Source: Populus alba
Taxonomy: Eukaryota; Streptophyta; Magnoliopsida; Malpighiales; Salicaceae
Direction of reading: 5' to 3'
Assembly (NCBI RefSeq): GCF_005239225.2
Contig: NC_133289.1
Span: 2,735,501 to 2,799,500, forward strand
DNA: 64,000 bases
Made by a program: the position numbers and the translations under genes. Below, piece after piece: positions 34,748 through 46,330 of the stretch (the first letter of the stretch is position 1; each line of letters begins with the position of its first letter). The notes under the pieces are model-generated. The model ran no database searches and was not told the DNA's origin. It saw only the letters and a program-made list of their open reading frames with translations.

Positions 34748-37700
34748 GATAGAAGAATTCTTAGAATAGATAAACAATAAGGAGTCAAAAAATTAAAACT
34801 GCCCTTGAAGGATTTTCACAATCCTTTTTATAGCCCACGTGGCTTGTATCTTTTTTAAAAAAAGGGCTCAAAGTGTAAATAAAATATCTCTAACAATTAG
34901 ATTAAACTATAATTGACTCATCAAGAAGAAAAATATATTCCGATTTATTAAAGAGTAAAATATCTTTGCTTGTGATCTAATCATGAAGTTAAGGATTCCT
35001 AGAGTCAAAATGAGCACGAGCTTAACGTTTGACTAAAATTAGGGATAATAAATCTTGCAACTCATTAAATCTATATATATTTAGACTCAATTTGACTGAA
35101 TCTAGAAATATTAAGTTATTATCCTATCTTTGATATCATTCTTTAGATCTCGACTATGCACAAATCATTCTTTAGATTTCGACCATGCACATTCTAACAT
35201 AAGAGTCCATCCTGGAAGGTTGGGTTTTAGATTAAAAATAAGTATTTTTTTTTTAAAAAAAAACCATAACTTAACTAATGAAATAAAGTCTAATACTTTA
35301 AGATTAGTACCAGCCACTCAATGCAACATTCATTTAGATCGAGTCATAAAGACAAACTTATAAATCATGGTAAAATTGATATGATTTTCATATGTTTTGT
35401 TTTAATTTCTTAAGATCATTTAAATTAGTCAATTTGTCCATCTGCCTAAATTTAAGTGGATGTAGAATTGAGTGGAGGAATCTCTTGAAATATTTTCGGT
35501 CAAATAATTTTTTAATTTTTTAAAGAAAAAATGAAATGGAGAAAACAAAAAGAAAAAAACAAAACAGGAAATGAAGATATATCAAATAACCTTGTATAGT
35601 TTTAGTACTTTTCTTATTTTTACGGAAAATTCTATGATATTCAAACTGTAATTATTGAATATACTTACAAAAAAAAAAAAATCATATTTGCATCCTATAC
35701 AAATAATAATTCTTTTCTATTTAAAAAATATTGGTTTTTTAGATTTCTCTATCTTATGTATATATTCTCATTGTGTTTATCTCTACCACATAATATAGTA
35801 TAAGTATCTAATAAATAAACATCATAAAGTTTTTCCATCTTTCACCATCTTTATCGATATCTTATACAGTTCTGTCTTTGACCGTACAACCCCTCTATAT
35901 CAAATTACTAATTTTTTTCTCCTTATCTATACCCGTTTCTTAAACCTTGCCGTCTTCTTATGTTGCCAGTAGAAGCCTCCACCAATCATCGCTCCTTTTC
36001 TGTAAAAAAGAGAGTAATTTTTCCTAGTTTCCATATAAATTAATGTATTTGAAAAGAACAATGAAATTAACGTGGTTCACCGTCTCCAAGAATATACATG
36101 TATGCATTGTATGAGTAAACTTTTTGTCATTTCATTGAACTACAAAAGTTATTAGGACACGGCAACGACCATAAACAATTGTTGTTGTTGGATCCAACAA
36201 ATTCTTGCCCCTCACATGTAAAGTTCAGAATTAAATAAAGGCCATATATATGCTAGGAAGATTTTTCCAAGAGCCATCCCCACAGTGTGTATAACCCACG
36301 AGCATTATGCTTGTCTAGAAATGGGAACTAGGAAACACAACAACGGCAATTTCTCAAAAACCTTCTTTCTGTACAAAAATCCATCATATCTTCAACGTTT
36401 TCATGACACAAAATGACTAAATCGAGTTGATTAACGTTGTCAAATGCCGCCAACCTCATGGAGATTGTAATATTATATCATCTATGCATGCCCCCACCTC
36501 TTCTGGACTTGATCCAGCACTCCCATCCTTTCATGCCATAGGTCGACATACCTCGTTGACCTGCACATTCTTTGATTCCGAGGAGGACAGAAGGTGGTGG
36601 TCTGGTTATAATTAGGTCGGTTTCTATGACCCCCATTATTTTTTATGACTAAAACAAGAAATTGAGTGCTTGAAAGAATGGAAGCGAGGAGGATTCGAAT
36701 TTTGCCACGGTTATTAGATGAGTTTGTTGAATTTTTTTTAATCAAATATATTTATTTGAGTGAGAATGATTTCGAAATACATTTAAAAAACATTGATTTC
36801 GATGTACAAAAATTGAACCAGGGATTATGATTAAAGATTAAGAAACGTTAAGAAACCATAATCTAAAACTAACACAAGCAAAACTTAAATCCTTCTTGAA
36901 ATTCATAAACCTGGGCAGAGAGAATATCATTGCTGGAGCCAAATTTTCTATCTTCCCAACCCATCCTAAACGGGCCTTGTCCAATATTTGTATGGACCCG
37001 AGACCAAGAGAAAGGCCCAATATTGAAACTAGCTAGCAGGAGTACATGTTTTTGGCATTGCAGAGTGGCCTAGCCCATAAAATAGGCTGAAGTCCTCAGC
37101 TAAAATAACAGGAAACAACAGTGAAATGGTCACTTTGATCTCATGCAAATTCAACCTCACCTAGGCAAGGGTGATTTTCTATGTCTAAAGAAAGAAAGAA
37201 AGAAGAATAAATAAATACCTCCCTATCATGTTTTTCATTTTCATTTTCATTTTTAGGCAAATCCATAAAGCAATGAGTGTTATCCTTTTGTTTTTCTTGT
37301 CTTTTATTGAAGCTTGGAGTTAGAGCTTTAAAATTATTAATGTGGTGGGTTCACATCGTTAGAAACAATAATTCCATCTCGATAATGTCGTCTGTATCTT
37401 ATCAACCATTGGATCAGCAATAATTGATTGCTGCAGTAAATGGTTATCACGTCATAGAAAACTCCATAATCAACTTCATGGCGAGGTTGACCTCCCTAAT
37501 CTTGTTTTCTTCCGTGGTTAAATGTAATTTTCATGCCATAGAAGATAGAAGTTGATTGTGATTTAGATAGGGGTGGGAAGATAATGTGAAGGACGCAAGA
37601 TTTTTGAAATTTGTGCCTTTTGTTTCTAAGATTATTATTCACCTTTTTTATTACATGCATGTATATATAAATCGTTGGATCCCATCAATACATTTATCTC

Positions 37701-40620
37701 TTATTATATTTAATCTAAATCTTGATTTTTTTAAAGAAATACCAGAGATTTATTAATCAATTGTAATTTTCTTGGTTATTATCTCTTATTATATTTAATC
37801 TAGATATTGAAAAGATCATTAAATTACGTTTGGAAGCGACAAGGGCAGCATAACATTTTTATTATAATTCAAGTAGTGACATTCTAATCATTTAACTCAA
37901 CAACCCTTTAATCATTTTTAACATTTTTGGCATATTGCTTTTTAATATTTAATTCCATAACATTTTAATTTTAATTTTATCCCGAACCATACAGAATATT
38001 AGTATGACAAGTATGTTCTAGGTAATTTTCACGTATCAAAATAGAATAACTTCTCAAGTATACCTTCACATTCAAATTGAAGCTTTCTATGAGAAGGGTT
38101 TTTTTTTTTTTTCCTTGTAGTCTCTCTTGAATGTAGATTGTGAAAATCAAATTCATTTATCACATGAATCAACATCTCCAAAGTTTGAAATGCGTTTCTT
38201 ACCTTGTTGACTATGATTTTGGGTTTTGATCCCTGAATAACGTAACTTTATGAATTTCCCTAATCCTTCAACTACATATGATGTGTTAGATTTAGGAGCA
38301 TTCGTTTACCCTGATTTCAGACTAGAAAAACAATCAAGAAAATAAATTAATGGTCGAGGGCATAGCTAGATTAACGAAGCAACAGAGAAGGAAAACGACC
38401 TGGTCTAGATAGTCATGCTCATCAATATTTCCCTTCTTTTTATATATTTCAAAACCTCCATTCTTGTGGGAGAGAAAATATGTTACGTGCTTGAAAAATA
38501 TTAATTAAGATAGCGAGAGGTGCATTGCATTTGTGTAAAGCCAGTCATATAGTAGTGGCATAATAATCAAACTCTTGACTTGGGAACTCTTATGCAAGGG
38601 GCAAATGCAAAAAAAAATGATTGTGACTTGTATATCTAATCAAGGTCTATAATTGCTTACTTGGTAATTAAACATGCATTCTCTCCATTTTGTCACTATA
38701 TGAGAGGTTTGAGAGTGTTTATATGGGCTATCATCTCTCCATTTTTTTCTAGTAATAGTTCAGAATCCACTATCTAATGTGATTTTATCTCCATTGATGT
38801 ATTAATTATACTGTGATGTCATTTTAAAAAGATCTAATTAGACCAAAAATGGCAAAAAGAAAAGCTATTTTAATAAGTTCAGGGGTGAACCTGGACAGGA
38901 GACATGTTCCAAGGGCCCGCGAATCCCATTTTTTCCATGGATGTATGGAGTAGAGGATATGACTCCCATCATTATCTCTATGATTGTTGTCACCAAGATT
39001 ACAATGTGTCCACAAATGTAATTTCCCTGCCTGGCTAGTAATGAAGAAACACACACACACGTCATTCATAAATGCTATGTTGTGATGTGTTTGTCAATGC
39101 TCAACGAATATGGAGCTCCTTGGGCAGAGCTGTAGATTAGTTTGGGAGTGGAGGGGCCTATGTTGAAACAAGATGTGGTGTGTGAATGTAATCGAAATAA
39201 ATACGAGGATCGATGTGAAGATGTAAAAACTTTCTGAGGGCCCTTTAGTTCCTTTTGGAAAGCAATTACCTTTTAATTAATTCTGAATCGAGGTGTAACT
39301 GGAGAGGCCTGTTTGTCTGCCCCCCTAAGGCAGCATTCGACACAGGCTTTGAAAAAAATTGTATCATGTGGAAATGACTCGTTACGGGCTTCCTGGTGGA
39401 CCGACAATGAACTGAGCTTTCTTTTGTAATTTGTTTTTTTATGAATGATTAAGTGGCTGAATTTGATCCATTTCCTAGTTTTTGGATCCGTTCATATTGT
39501 TTAGTCCCTTCATCGCTAAAGATGACTTTTAGTTGTTGATCTTGGAATATGCTTTGTATATTAAATAATCATGAAAAAAAAGAAAAAAGAAATTAAATAG
39601 ATAAATTTAAACTAAAAGAAATAAAAATAAATCCAAAAATCATAAACCATATGGAGAAACCTACATTACAGGTAAGAATGAATTAAGATCTAAAATGATA
39701 CCTTTAGTGATAGAAAGAAGGAATACAATTAATATAAACAAATTAATTTGAAAAAACAAGCCAATGAATTAAAGTAAAAAAAACTCATGATCAGTACAAA
39801 GAACATCATACTCAATAATCCCGTGAATTCCTCCATTAGACTAAAATAGTTATTGTATAGCTGTTAAACGTGAATTAATTTGATGAATTAACTTTAAAAA
39901 AATTCACAACACAAGATTGATTCAGGCCGAGTTTCAACTAAATTGCAGAAAAAATAGACTTATAACCTGAAAATTTGAAAACCACATACATGACTCGCAC
40001 ATCTCCTAGCCCACTAGTGAGGGATAACTTGGAAATCAACTAAAAAGGCAAAGGCAATGCTTTCATCTACCACTTAAGTCACGTTATGGAATTTTGAACT
40101 CCAAATCTAAAGAAAACCTTCATTAGCGAGGAATCTAACTTTTAAGACGCAACAAACTTAGGTAATAGGCTGGTCCCATTTTTATCATCGTATGGATGAG
40201 AGATTGGTTTTTTTTTTTTTTTCTAAGAAAAAAAGTTATAAAATTGAAGGCCCTAGCCATTGCTGAAAACCAACACTCTTACTTTGTTTAATAATACTCC
40301 CGAGTCCCTAGCTCTCTTGATAAAATGACAAGGGAGGATTATTTATTTATTTATAGAAATAAATTTAGGTAAGCTGAATGAAGACACAAAATAAGTTTTC
40401 TGTGGGACCCATTTGATGAATTCTTCAAACAATAAGTATTATTACTTTAAAATTCTCTCCCACTTTTCCAAAAAAACAAAAACCTCATAGTACAAAATTT
40501 TTCCAAGTCCCCCTTGACTACTAGGATTTTTTTTGTAAAAAAAAATGTTTCAAACACTATAGGGATGGACACTAGTGATCATGCAATATCAAGTTGAAGA
40601 TCACGATCATGATACAAGAT
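34748..40620. other. Long intergenic stretch, no gene recognised
   Basis: No frame with a recognisable domain on either strand. A 28-bp phrase ATCATTCTTTAGATCTCGAC is tandemly duplicated at 35135-35191. Short frames at 36427-36745, 36838-37020 and 38824-39069 carry no motif and are not called. About 38870-39170 is less AT-rich and may be a repeat or non-coding transcript. The last 300 bases before 40664 should contain the promoter of OSR-type gene 3; no clear TATA box could be chosen. Confidence 0.45.
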
Positions 40621-40643
40621 TTCAAGAATGTTTAAGCAGATTC

Positions 40644-40664
40644 ATGCCTCTGCATAAAAGTTGA
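40644..40664 (+). promoter_or_regulatory. Upstream ORF of OSR-type gene 3, stop overlapping the main start
   Basis: Six codons (MPLHKS) then TGA, whose A is the A of the main ATG (TGATG at 40662-40666). A second uORF of nine codons (MFKQIHASA) lies at 40628-40657. The TGATG overlap recurs at OSR-type gene 4 and is the arrangement expected for termination-reinitiation. Confidence 0.6.
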
Positions 40665-40867
40665 TGGTGAGGGAATTTAGCTTGAGATCAATTGTTGCCA
40701 TGGTTGTGTTGACAGTGTCTTTACTGGTGCTGCCACTGGTATTGCCACCGTTATCGCCGCCGCCTTTGTTATTTCTTTTTATTCCAGTTTTTATCATGAT
40801 TCTTCTGCTTTTCTTGGCTTTATCTCCATCACAAGCTGAGCCCAATATAGCTGTCACTTCTGTTTGA
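40664..40867 (+). CDS. OSR/ARGOS-type organ-size membrane microprotein 3 (67 aa)
   Basis: Single exon. MVREFSLRSI leads into a hydrophobic segment, the proline loop PPLSPPP at 28-34 (Ser replaces the fourth position of PPLPPPP), a second hydrophobic segment FLFIPVFIMILLLFLAL, SPS and a tail ending NIAVTSV. An in-frame TTG just upstream is rejected in favour of the ATG, which gives gapless alignment with the other three genes. As in the family, it should sit in the ER membrane with both ends on the same side. It lies 9 kb beyond gene 2 on the same strand. The Ser in the loop is the main departure from its neighbours. Confidence 0.88.
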   Translation: MVREFSLRSIVAMVVLTVSLLVLPLVLPPLSPPPLLFLFIPVFIMILLLFLALSPSQAEPNIAVTSV

Positions 40868-42312
40868 TGCAAGAGCTGGAAATTAATTCTGTTGCTCCAA
40901 AGCTTGCACAAGATGTCCAAAAACCAGTGTAAGGGATTGGAAAAGCAGCAAATCTAGCTCTATACGTCTCTTGCCTCTTGAAGAAGAAGAAGAAAAAGAA
41001 GATTGCTCATCTGGGAACTGTACGTGAGGTTGATCCAAGTTTGTTGTCTATATTTTTTATCATTACATTAACCAGAAAATTCAGATTCTGTCCTTAGTCG
41101 TGATCTCTTTCTCTCTCTTTTATTTTCTTTTTTACTTTTAAATGGAGACTGGAAGAAAAAATGATGATGAGGAAGACGAGCATATATATATGATCTTTGT
41201 TTTATCATTTCAAATTTTTATGATGAATGAACATAGAACTGAAGAATTCCAAAACATGGCAATACCAGTCACTATATTTTTTGGTTTTCATACTCCATGT
41301 ATTGATTTTATTATTATAATTATAATTATAATTATTACGGCATCTGCATTCTTTCTAGGCGTTTACAAGAGAGGGGAAATTGTTTGTAAATTTATTAACC
41401 AAATATTAATAAGAAGAAGAGGAATTGTCATGCGTGGCCGTACGTATGTAGTATTTAAGTTTAGAACCTTGCCTTTATTAGAGAAGAGAATATCCGCTTC
41501 ATACCGAAGTCCATGCTTTCTAGGAATTTAAACAATTAACTTATTTTTGCTGATAAAATAAGGCCCCAGTGTAATCTTGGGAACCGGACAGATTGATTAA
41601 TTTGTGGTTTGGTAGAGTTTTTTTTATTAAGAAAAAAAAAAAAAGTTTAATGGGCCTTGAACCACACAATTGAAAATAACTTCTTTTTTCCTTAAATCTC
41701 ATCCTTTTCTTTCTAACATTTGAAATCAAATTTTGAAGTGGAAAGACCAAATTCAATGGTTAAACATAGCTGTTCTTTGGGAGAAAATTGGGTGATTCGA
41801 CATAAATGAAGAAGATATATTATGTAGAATAAAAAGAAAAAAAAAATAAGGATGGGAGTCTATATATGTAGATGCGAGATTGTTGAATAATTTGTGCTGT
41901 ATAAAGCATCTACGTCTTTATAATCTACTGACAAAGAAGTTCATATGCATGAGCACTGCCACCCATGCCCCCATTCCATGCAGCCCATTCCCACTCAAAA
42001 CAATCTCGTGCGTGCCATTCCACCCTCCATAAAGCTCAGTCCCTCTCCTAGCAGCAAGTTCATGCATTTGCGCCATGGTACCTGATGATGTTTTGAAATC
42101 AGACATTTTGTAGAATAAGGTTTTTTTGTGGTTGAATTATGGGATAATTAAGTGATAATTTAAATAATTCTCTTCTTCAGTATAAAGGAAATTATATTGA
42201 TGAATGCCTTTAGATACCTGCAAATATTTAAATTTTTTTGGAGAACTTAAAAGGATGGTTAAGTTAGTAATCTTACAGGAAAAAAAAAAGAAAAAGAAAA
42301 AAGAGTAGTATA
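40868..42312. other. Intergenic, 3' flank of OSR-type gene 3
   Basis: No recognised gene. There is an (AAG)n patch at about 40982-41001 and a (TTATAA)n patch near 41308-41336. An open frame at 41142-41531 (+, 129 codons) is composed largely of AT-repeat-encoded I, F and Y residues and is not supported as a gene. A 62-codon frame at 42106-41918 (-) lies in a less AT-rich patch but has no recognisable motif. Confidence 0.45.
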
Positions 42313-42320
42313 TATACTAG

Positions 42321-42580
42321 CAGTGGCGGAGGCACGGGCGCTGGCAGGGGTCCCGGCCCCTGCAAGAAAATGTTTTTCTTAGCCCCTCCCCTGTAAATAT
42401 TTATAGGAAAAGAGCTACAAAGATGGTTCTAATTAGAGCATGAACTGCAGAGAAAAACAACTAGTAAGTCACTAGTAACCAAAGACATATTTACACAACA
42501 ATGTTACTCGGGAATTTCCCTTACAAAGAAATGTTTTTATATTGGCCCTCCTTAATTTTTTTTTTCTTGCTCCAACCCTG
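42321..42580. mobile_element. hAT-type MITE, 260 bp, with 8-bp TSD
   Basis: It starts CAGTGGCGGAGGC and ends GCTCCAACCCTG (inverted: CAGGGTTGGAGC), bounded by the perfect 8-bp direct repeat TATACTAG at 42313-42320 and 42581-42588. The ends are related to those of the 1061-bp element at 5724-6784. The interior has no coding capacity. Confidence 0.85.
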
Positions 42581-42705
42581 TATACTAGAGAACATTAATT
42601 CTGAAAACAAGATTGTTATTGTATTAAATATGTGTTTTTTCAATGCAAAAAACTTAAACCTTTTACCTGATAGTTTAAAAGATATTTATAGTTCTTCAAC
42701 CTTGT

Positions 42706-42996
42706 TGTCAAAGAACTATCTCAACCCAATAGCTTAAGCTATTAGGTGAGGTCCCAGGATATGATTTATATTATTCTCTAACACACCCCCTCAAGTGAAA
42801 ACTCTTTGGGCTTGAAACTTGCACAGGCTCATATTACCTTGTGCTTAATTTTTATCAAATAAATGGGGATGGTGAGATTCGAACTCGTGACCACTTAATC
42901 ATCAAGGCTCTGATACCATGTCAAAGAACCATCTCAACCCAATAGCTTAAGCTGTTAGGTGAAGTCCCAGGATATGATTTATATTATTCTTTAACA
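42706..42996 (-). mobile_element. TRIM (terminal-repeat retrotransposon in miniature), 291 bp, complete
   Basis: Two 78-bp direct repeats at 42706-42783 and 42919-42996 differ at four positions (about 95% identity). They read TGTTA...TGACA on the - strand. A perfect 5-bp target duplication CTTGT flanks the element (42701-42705 and 42997-43001). On the - strand, TGGTATCAGAGC (42918-42907) abuts the 5' LTR: this is the initiator tRNA-Met primer-binding site. A G-rich polypurine stretch (CTTGAGGGGG) precedes the 3' LTR. The 135-bp interior has no coding capacity. Confidence 0.95.
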
Positions 42997-43893
42997 CTTG
43001 TCTTTTTTATTGAGTAAAGGAGCTGAAAAGTAATTTTTTTCCATGATAACTGATGGATAAATATTTCTTACAAATATATTAATAAAAAATATATCTCTTA
43101 CATATAAATTAATTATGTAAGATATTCTTTAACATTCACAAATAAGAGAATAAGCAAATAACCCTAAGACATACATTGTCCTAGGACATCAAGCCATGTT
43201 ATTAGGCTAAAAGGGAAACAAGGGCTCGAGGGACCAGACATACCTTTTGGATGGTGTTTAGGAACACTACTAGGCATGTCCAAGCATTTCGGCTCGAGCT
43301 GATGCCTAAGCCTATAAGAAAATGCTAGGAGCACCCCAGCACCTGGGCTTAAGCAGATGCTTAAGCCCATAAAAAAATTGCTCGCGAGTGTTCGCCCGAG
43401 CCCGTACCCATTACCTGAGCTTGGGTGCTCTACCCGAGTCCACAAGATGTTTGTATGTGAGCTCAATTTTAGGGTTCATGAATATTTATAGGTTTTATAT
43501 TAAAAAAGATAAGTCTTGATTCATCTGTACCCATCAGTTTTGCAAGACAGAAATTCATGAGCTAGCTCCAAACATCACCAATACTAATTGAAGAGTATAT
43601 ACTCACCTTTCAGCTAGTGGTTAAATTCTTCTTGTGAACAATGTGACAAATATGCAATGTAAACAAATTGTTTCAATCGGTTTAAGTGAGTGTATAAGAG
43701 TGTAGTTTATACTTTTGAGTAATTTCTAAAAGTATATTTTATTTGAAAATATATTAAATTAATGTTTTTATAGTATTTTTTTATAGTTTTAATATGCTAA
43801 TGTAAAAAAATCTTTAAAAAATCCATTTGATTTATTTTTAAGTAAAAAACCCTTTTAAAAAACATCACCATAATATTAAACACTCACTAAGAC
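42997..43893. other. Repeat-like intergenic DNA, no gene recognised
   Basis: Around 43250-43440 a GC-richer patch repeats the phrases GATGCCTAAGCC / GATGCTTAAGCC, GCTCGAG/GCCCGAG and AGCACC, which look like internally repetitive transposon sequence. The open frame at 43466-43164 (-) lies in it and is not a credible gene. Confidence 0.45.
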
Positions 43894-44098
43894 AGTGTTT
43901 GAGATTGCAGTTGAACCATGCTTTTGAATATTTTTTATTATTTTAGCTTTAAATTAATTTATTTTTTATGCTTTTGAAATCGTTTTGGTGTGCTGATATC
44001 AAAAATAAAATTAAAAAAATTAAAAAACAAATATTATTTTAATGTATTTTCAAGTGAAAATCATTTTAAAAAGTAATATTTACCACACTCCTAAACAT
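43894..44098. mobile_element. MITE with short inverted ends, ~205 bp
   Basis: The left end AGTGTTTGAGATTGCAGTTG is the imperfect inverse of the right end CCACACTCCTAAACAT. The AT-rich interior contains GTGTGCTGATATCAAAAAT, a phrase typical of an abundant poplar MITE family as I remember it. The relic at about 20215-20410 has similar sequence. A target duplication was not resolved. Confidence 0.6.
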
Positions 44099-45099
44099 GC
44101 TAAAATCTATTAGTACTATTATTATTTAAAAAAAAAAATCTGAAAGCATTATTGATCATTAACATGTACTATTGCTGAAATTATTATTATTTTAATAAAT
44201 GCTGACATGATGAAGCAAGCTTAATCAAGGTTTTATCTTTGTATTATGTCATAAAATTGGGTGAGGATTAAAATCCAGCAGCCTCTTACCCTTAACCCAC
44301 ACCCTAAATAGCAGATTTGTACTCATTTCAACCTCTCTAATTATTTTTTTGTGTGTTTTAATTAATGAAATTAGGTTTATAGAAAAAAAAAAAAAAGGTT
44401 GATGGCTTTGCCAATAATAATACGCTACGTACGTCCTTACATTAGTTTAAGGCTAATAATATGCATGCATTTTGATGGGATGGGTCTAGGCTTCAATTCT
44501 TGTCAATAATTAACAGAAAAATGACTGATTATTGTAGCTTTTAGAGTTTCTAAGTCCACAATTGTACATCAAATCATTTTCTTTTCTATTACTTGGTAAG
44601 CTAGTAATGCTAATTTTATATGAAGAATCTTTTCAAAATCACTTCCAAAAATCCAATGATTGAGATTCATTGAGAGATTATTTCTAAGAAAAAAGTTGCC
44701 AGTGTTATCCTATTTCAACATAAGAAAAAGTAGTGTCGTGATAAAAATGGAAGATGGCATCTCTGATTCTTGAATGCTGCCTGCATATTATATAATATAT
44801 ACTGTGTTTTGTTCGTTTGTTTTTTTTTTTTTTGGGTAAAATTATTATATTATATTATATTTATTAAAACTCAATGATAGAAAAGTTGATTAATGTAAAT
44901 TTTGGCCTTGTTGATATGGTGACAATAATTTTTAGTACAACCTGGAATTAAGTAGAAAATTAGCAGCACAGAGACAGCACATAAAACAAAAATAAAGTTA
45001 ACAATGCTAAGCTAAATTAACAGAAAATATATAGCATGAAGAGAAAACATTGTATTACTAGAAACATATTATTGTGGATTATAATAGTAAATTAATAAT
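44099..45099. other. Intergenic, no gene recognised
   Basis: AT-rich DNA with A- and T-runs (44381-44396, 44819-44834). No coding or structural signal found. Confidence 0.45.
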
Positions 45100-46330
45100 T
45101 TTTCCTTCATCAAATCAACATAGAAAATTAAACTTAGGGGTAAAATAGTTTTTTAACATGATTTATTTTCCATTTTTGTTTTGATTAGAGGTACAATGGT
45201 TTTTTTTAACAGTAAGATTTCTTCAATACCCTTAAAAATAAAAAATAAAAAATTAGATAATTAGTCTCCAAGGATTTTTCTAAGATTTTACATTTTTATC
45301 ACAATGAATTTAGTAAAATAATCTAAGCTTTCTTTGAGAGTATTTTTGTATTTTAAATTGTGTATTTTTTTGTTATAATAAAGTTGTTGGAGGGGTAAAT
45401 TAGTCTTTCACAATAATTAAAAAAATATTTAAAAAAAGTTGTCAAGGGGTGTGTGAGAGAAGTCGCAACACTTCAGTGGCACGTGCGCAATCATACAAAA
45501 TTTAAAAATTTATTTTTATGATGTCATTCGATTTCTCTCGGCGTCCTCTTTCTTAACAAGCAACTCGTGTTTGGTTTTGGTGGATGTATTATGGTCAATG
45601 TTTTATTTTTTCTCTTCTCTCTCTCTCTCCTCCCTCAAGATTCACACCGGGCATTTAAAAATTCAGAGCAATCCTCTTGGTTAGGTATATTTAAGTATCA
45701 ATCATCATTCTTTTAATTGTTTAATTTTTATCCTTGGCCATTTTGTAAGGTTTTTCTTTTCTCAATTGTATCCTTCAATTTAGGCTTTTGGATCTTTCAA
45801 ATTTGGCACTAACTTTTTCTTCTTCTTTTTTTTTTTCATTTGTTCCTTGTCTTCCTTTTTTTTTTTTTTGTAAACTTTCAATTGTTTTCAATCTCATTCT
45901 GTAATAAAAAAAAAAATTTTTCTTTTCAATCCAAAATTATTCATCCTCTAACTTGTTTATATATATATATATATATTAATTTGGCCATCATTCTTTTAGT
46001 ATCTATTTTTTAATTAATTATTTTTCAATTTCATCATTTGACATTTGATTTATTGAAATTTGGGTTTCATGGTTTTTTAAGGTTTGGTGTTTCCAATCAA
46101 ATGGCCCAAGTCATGGGTTCAAATCTTTTTTTTTTTTTTTTTTTACTTATTTTCTTTTTCAATCTCATTACTAGACATTGATTTATGTTTTTTTTTTCTT
46201 ACAATAAGCTTCATGGTTTTCTTCATCTTTCTTTTTATAGGGTTACCATGATCTCATGATCTTAACATGTAAGTTTGATGGACTAACCTAAGTGGGCTTG
46301 CACTTCACAATTCAAACACGACCATTTATT
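45100..46330 (+). repeat. Helitron-like T-rich repeat fragment
   Basis: It has the same make-up as the body of the Helitron ending at 28245: GGGGTAAAATAG phrases at the left, a GC-richer patch containing TTTGGTTTTGGTGGATGTAT (compare GGCTTTGGTGGTTATAAC near 26650), then T-rich sequence with CAATTTCATCATTTGACAT-type phrases. No hairpin-CTRRT end was found, so it is either truncated or a relative with lost ends. Confidence 0.4.

Noticed and set aside
41142..41531. 129-codon + frame downstream of OSR-type gene 3
   Set aside because: Rich in residues encoded by TTATAA repeats, no motif, and lies in the 3' flank of the gene.
42870..42918. tRNA-like string (GAGATTCGAACTCGTGACCAC and GCTCTGATACCA)
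   Set aside because: The second string is the complement of the tRNA-Met primer-binding site of the TRIM and the first is its internal region; no cloverleaf could be folded, so no tRNA gene.
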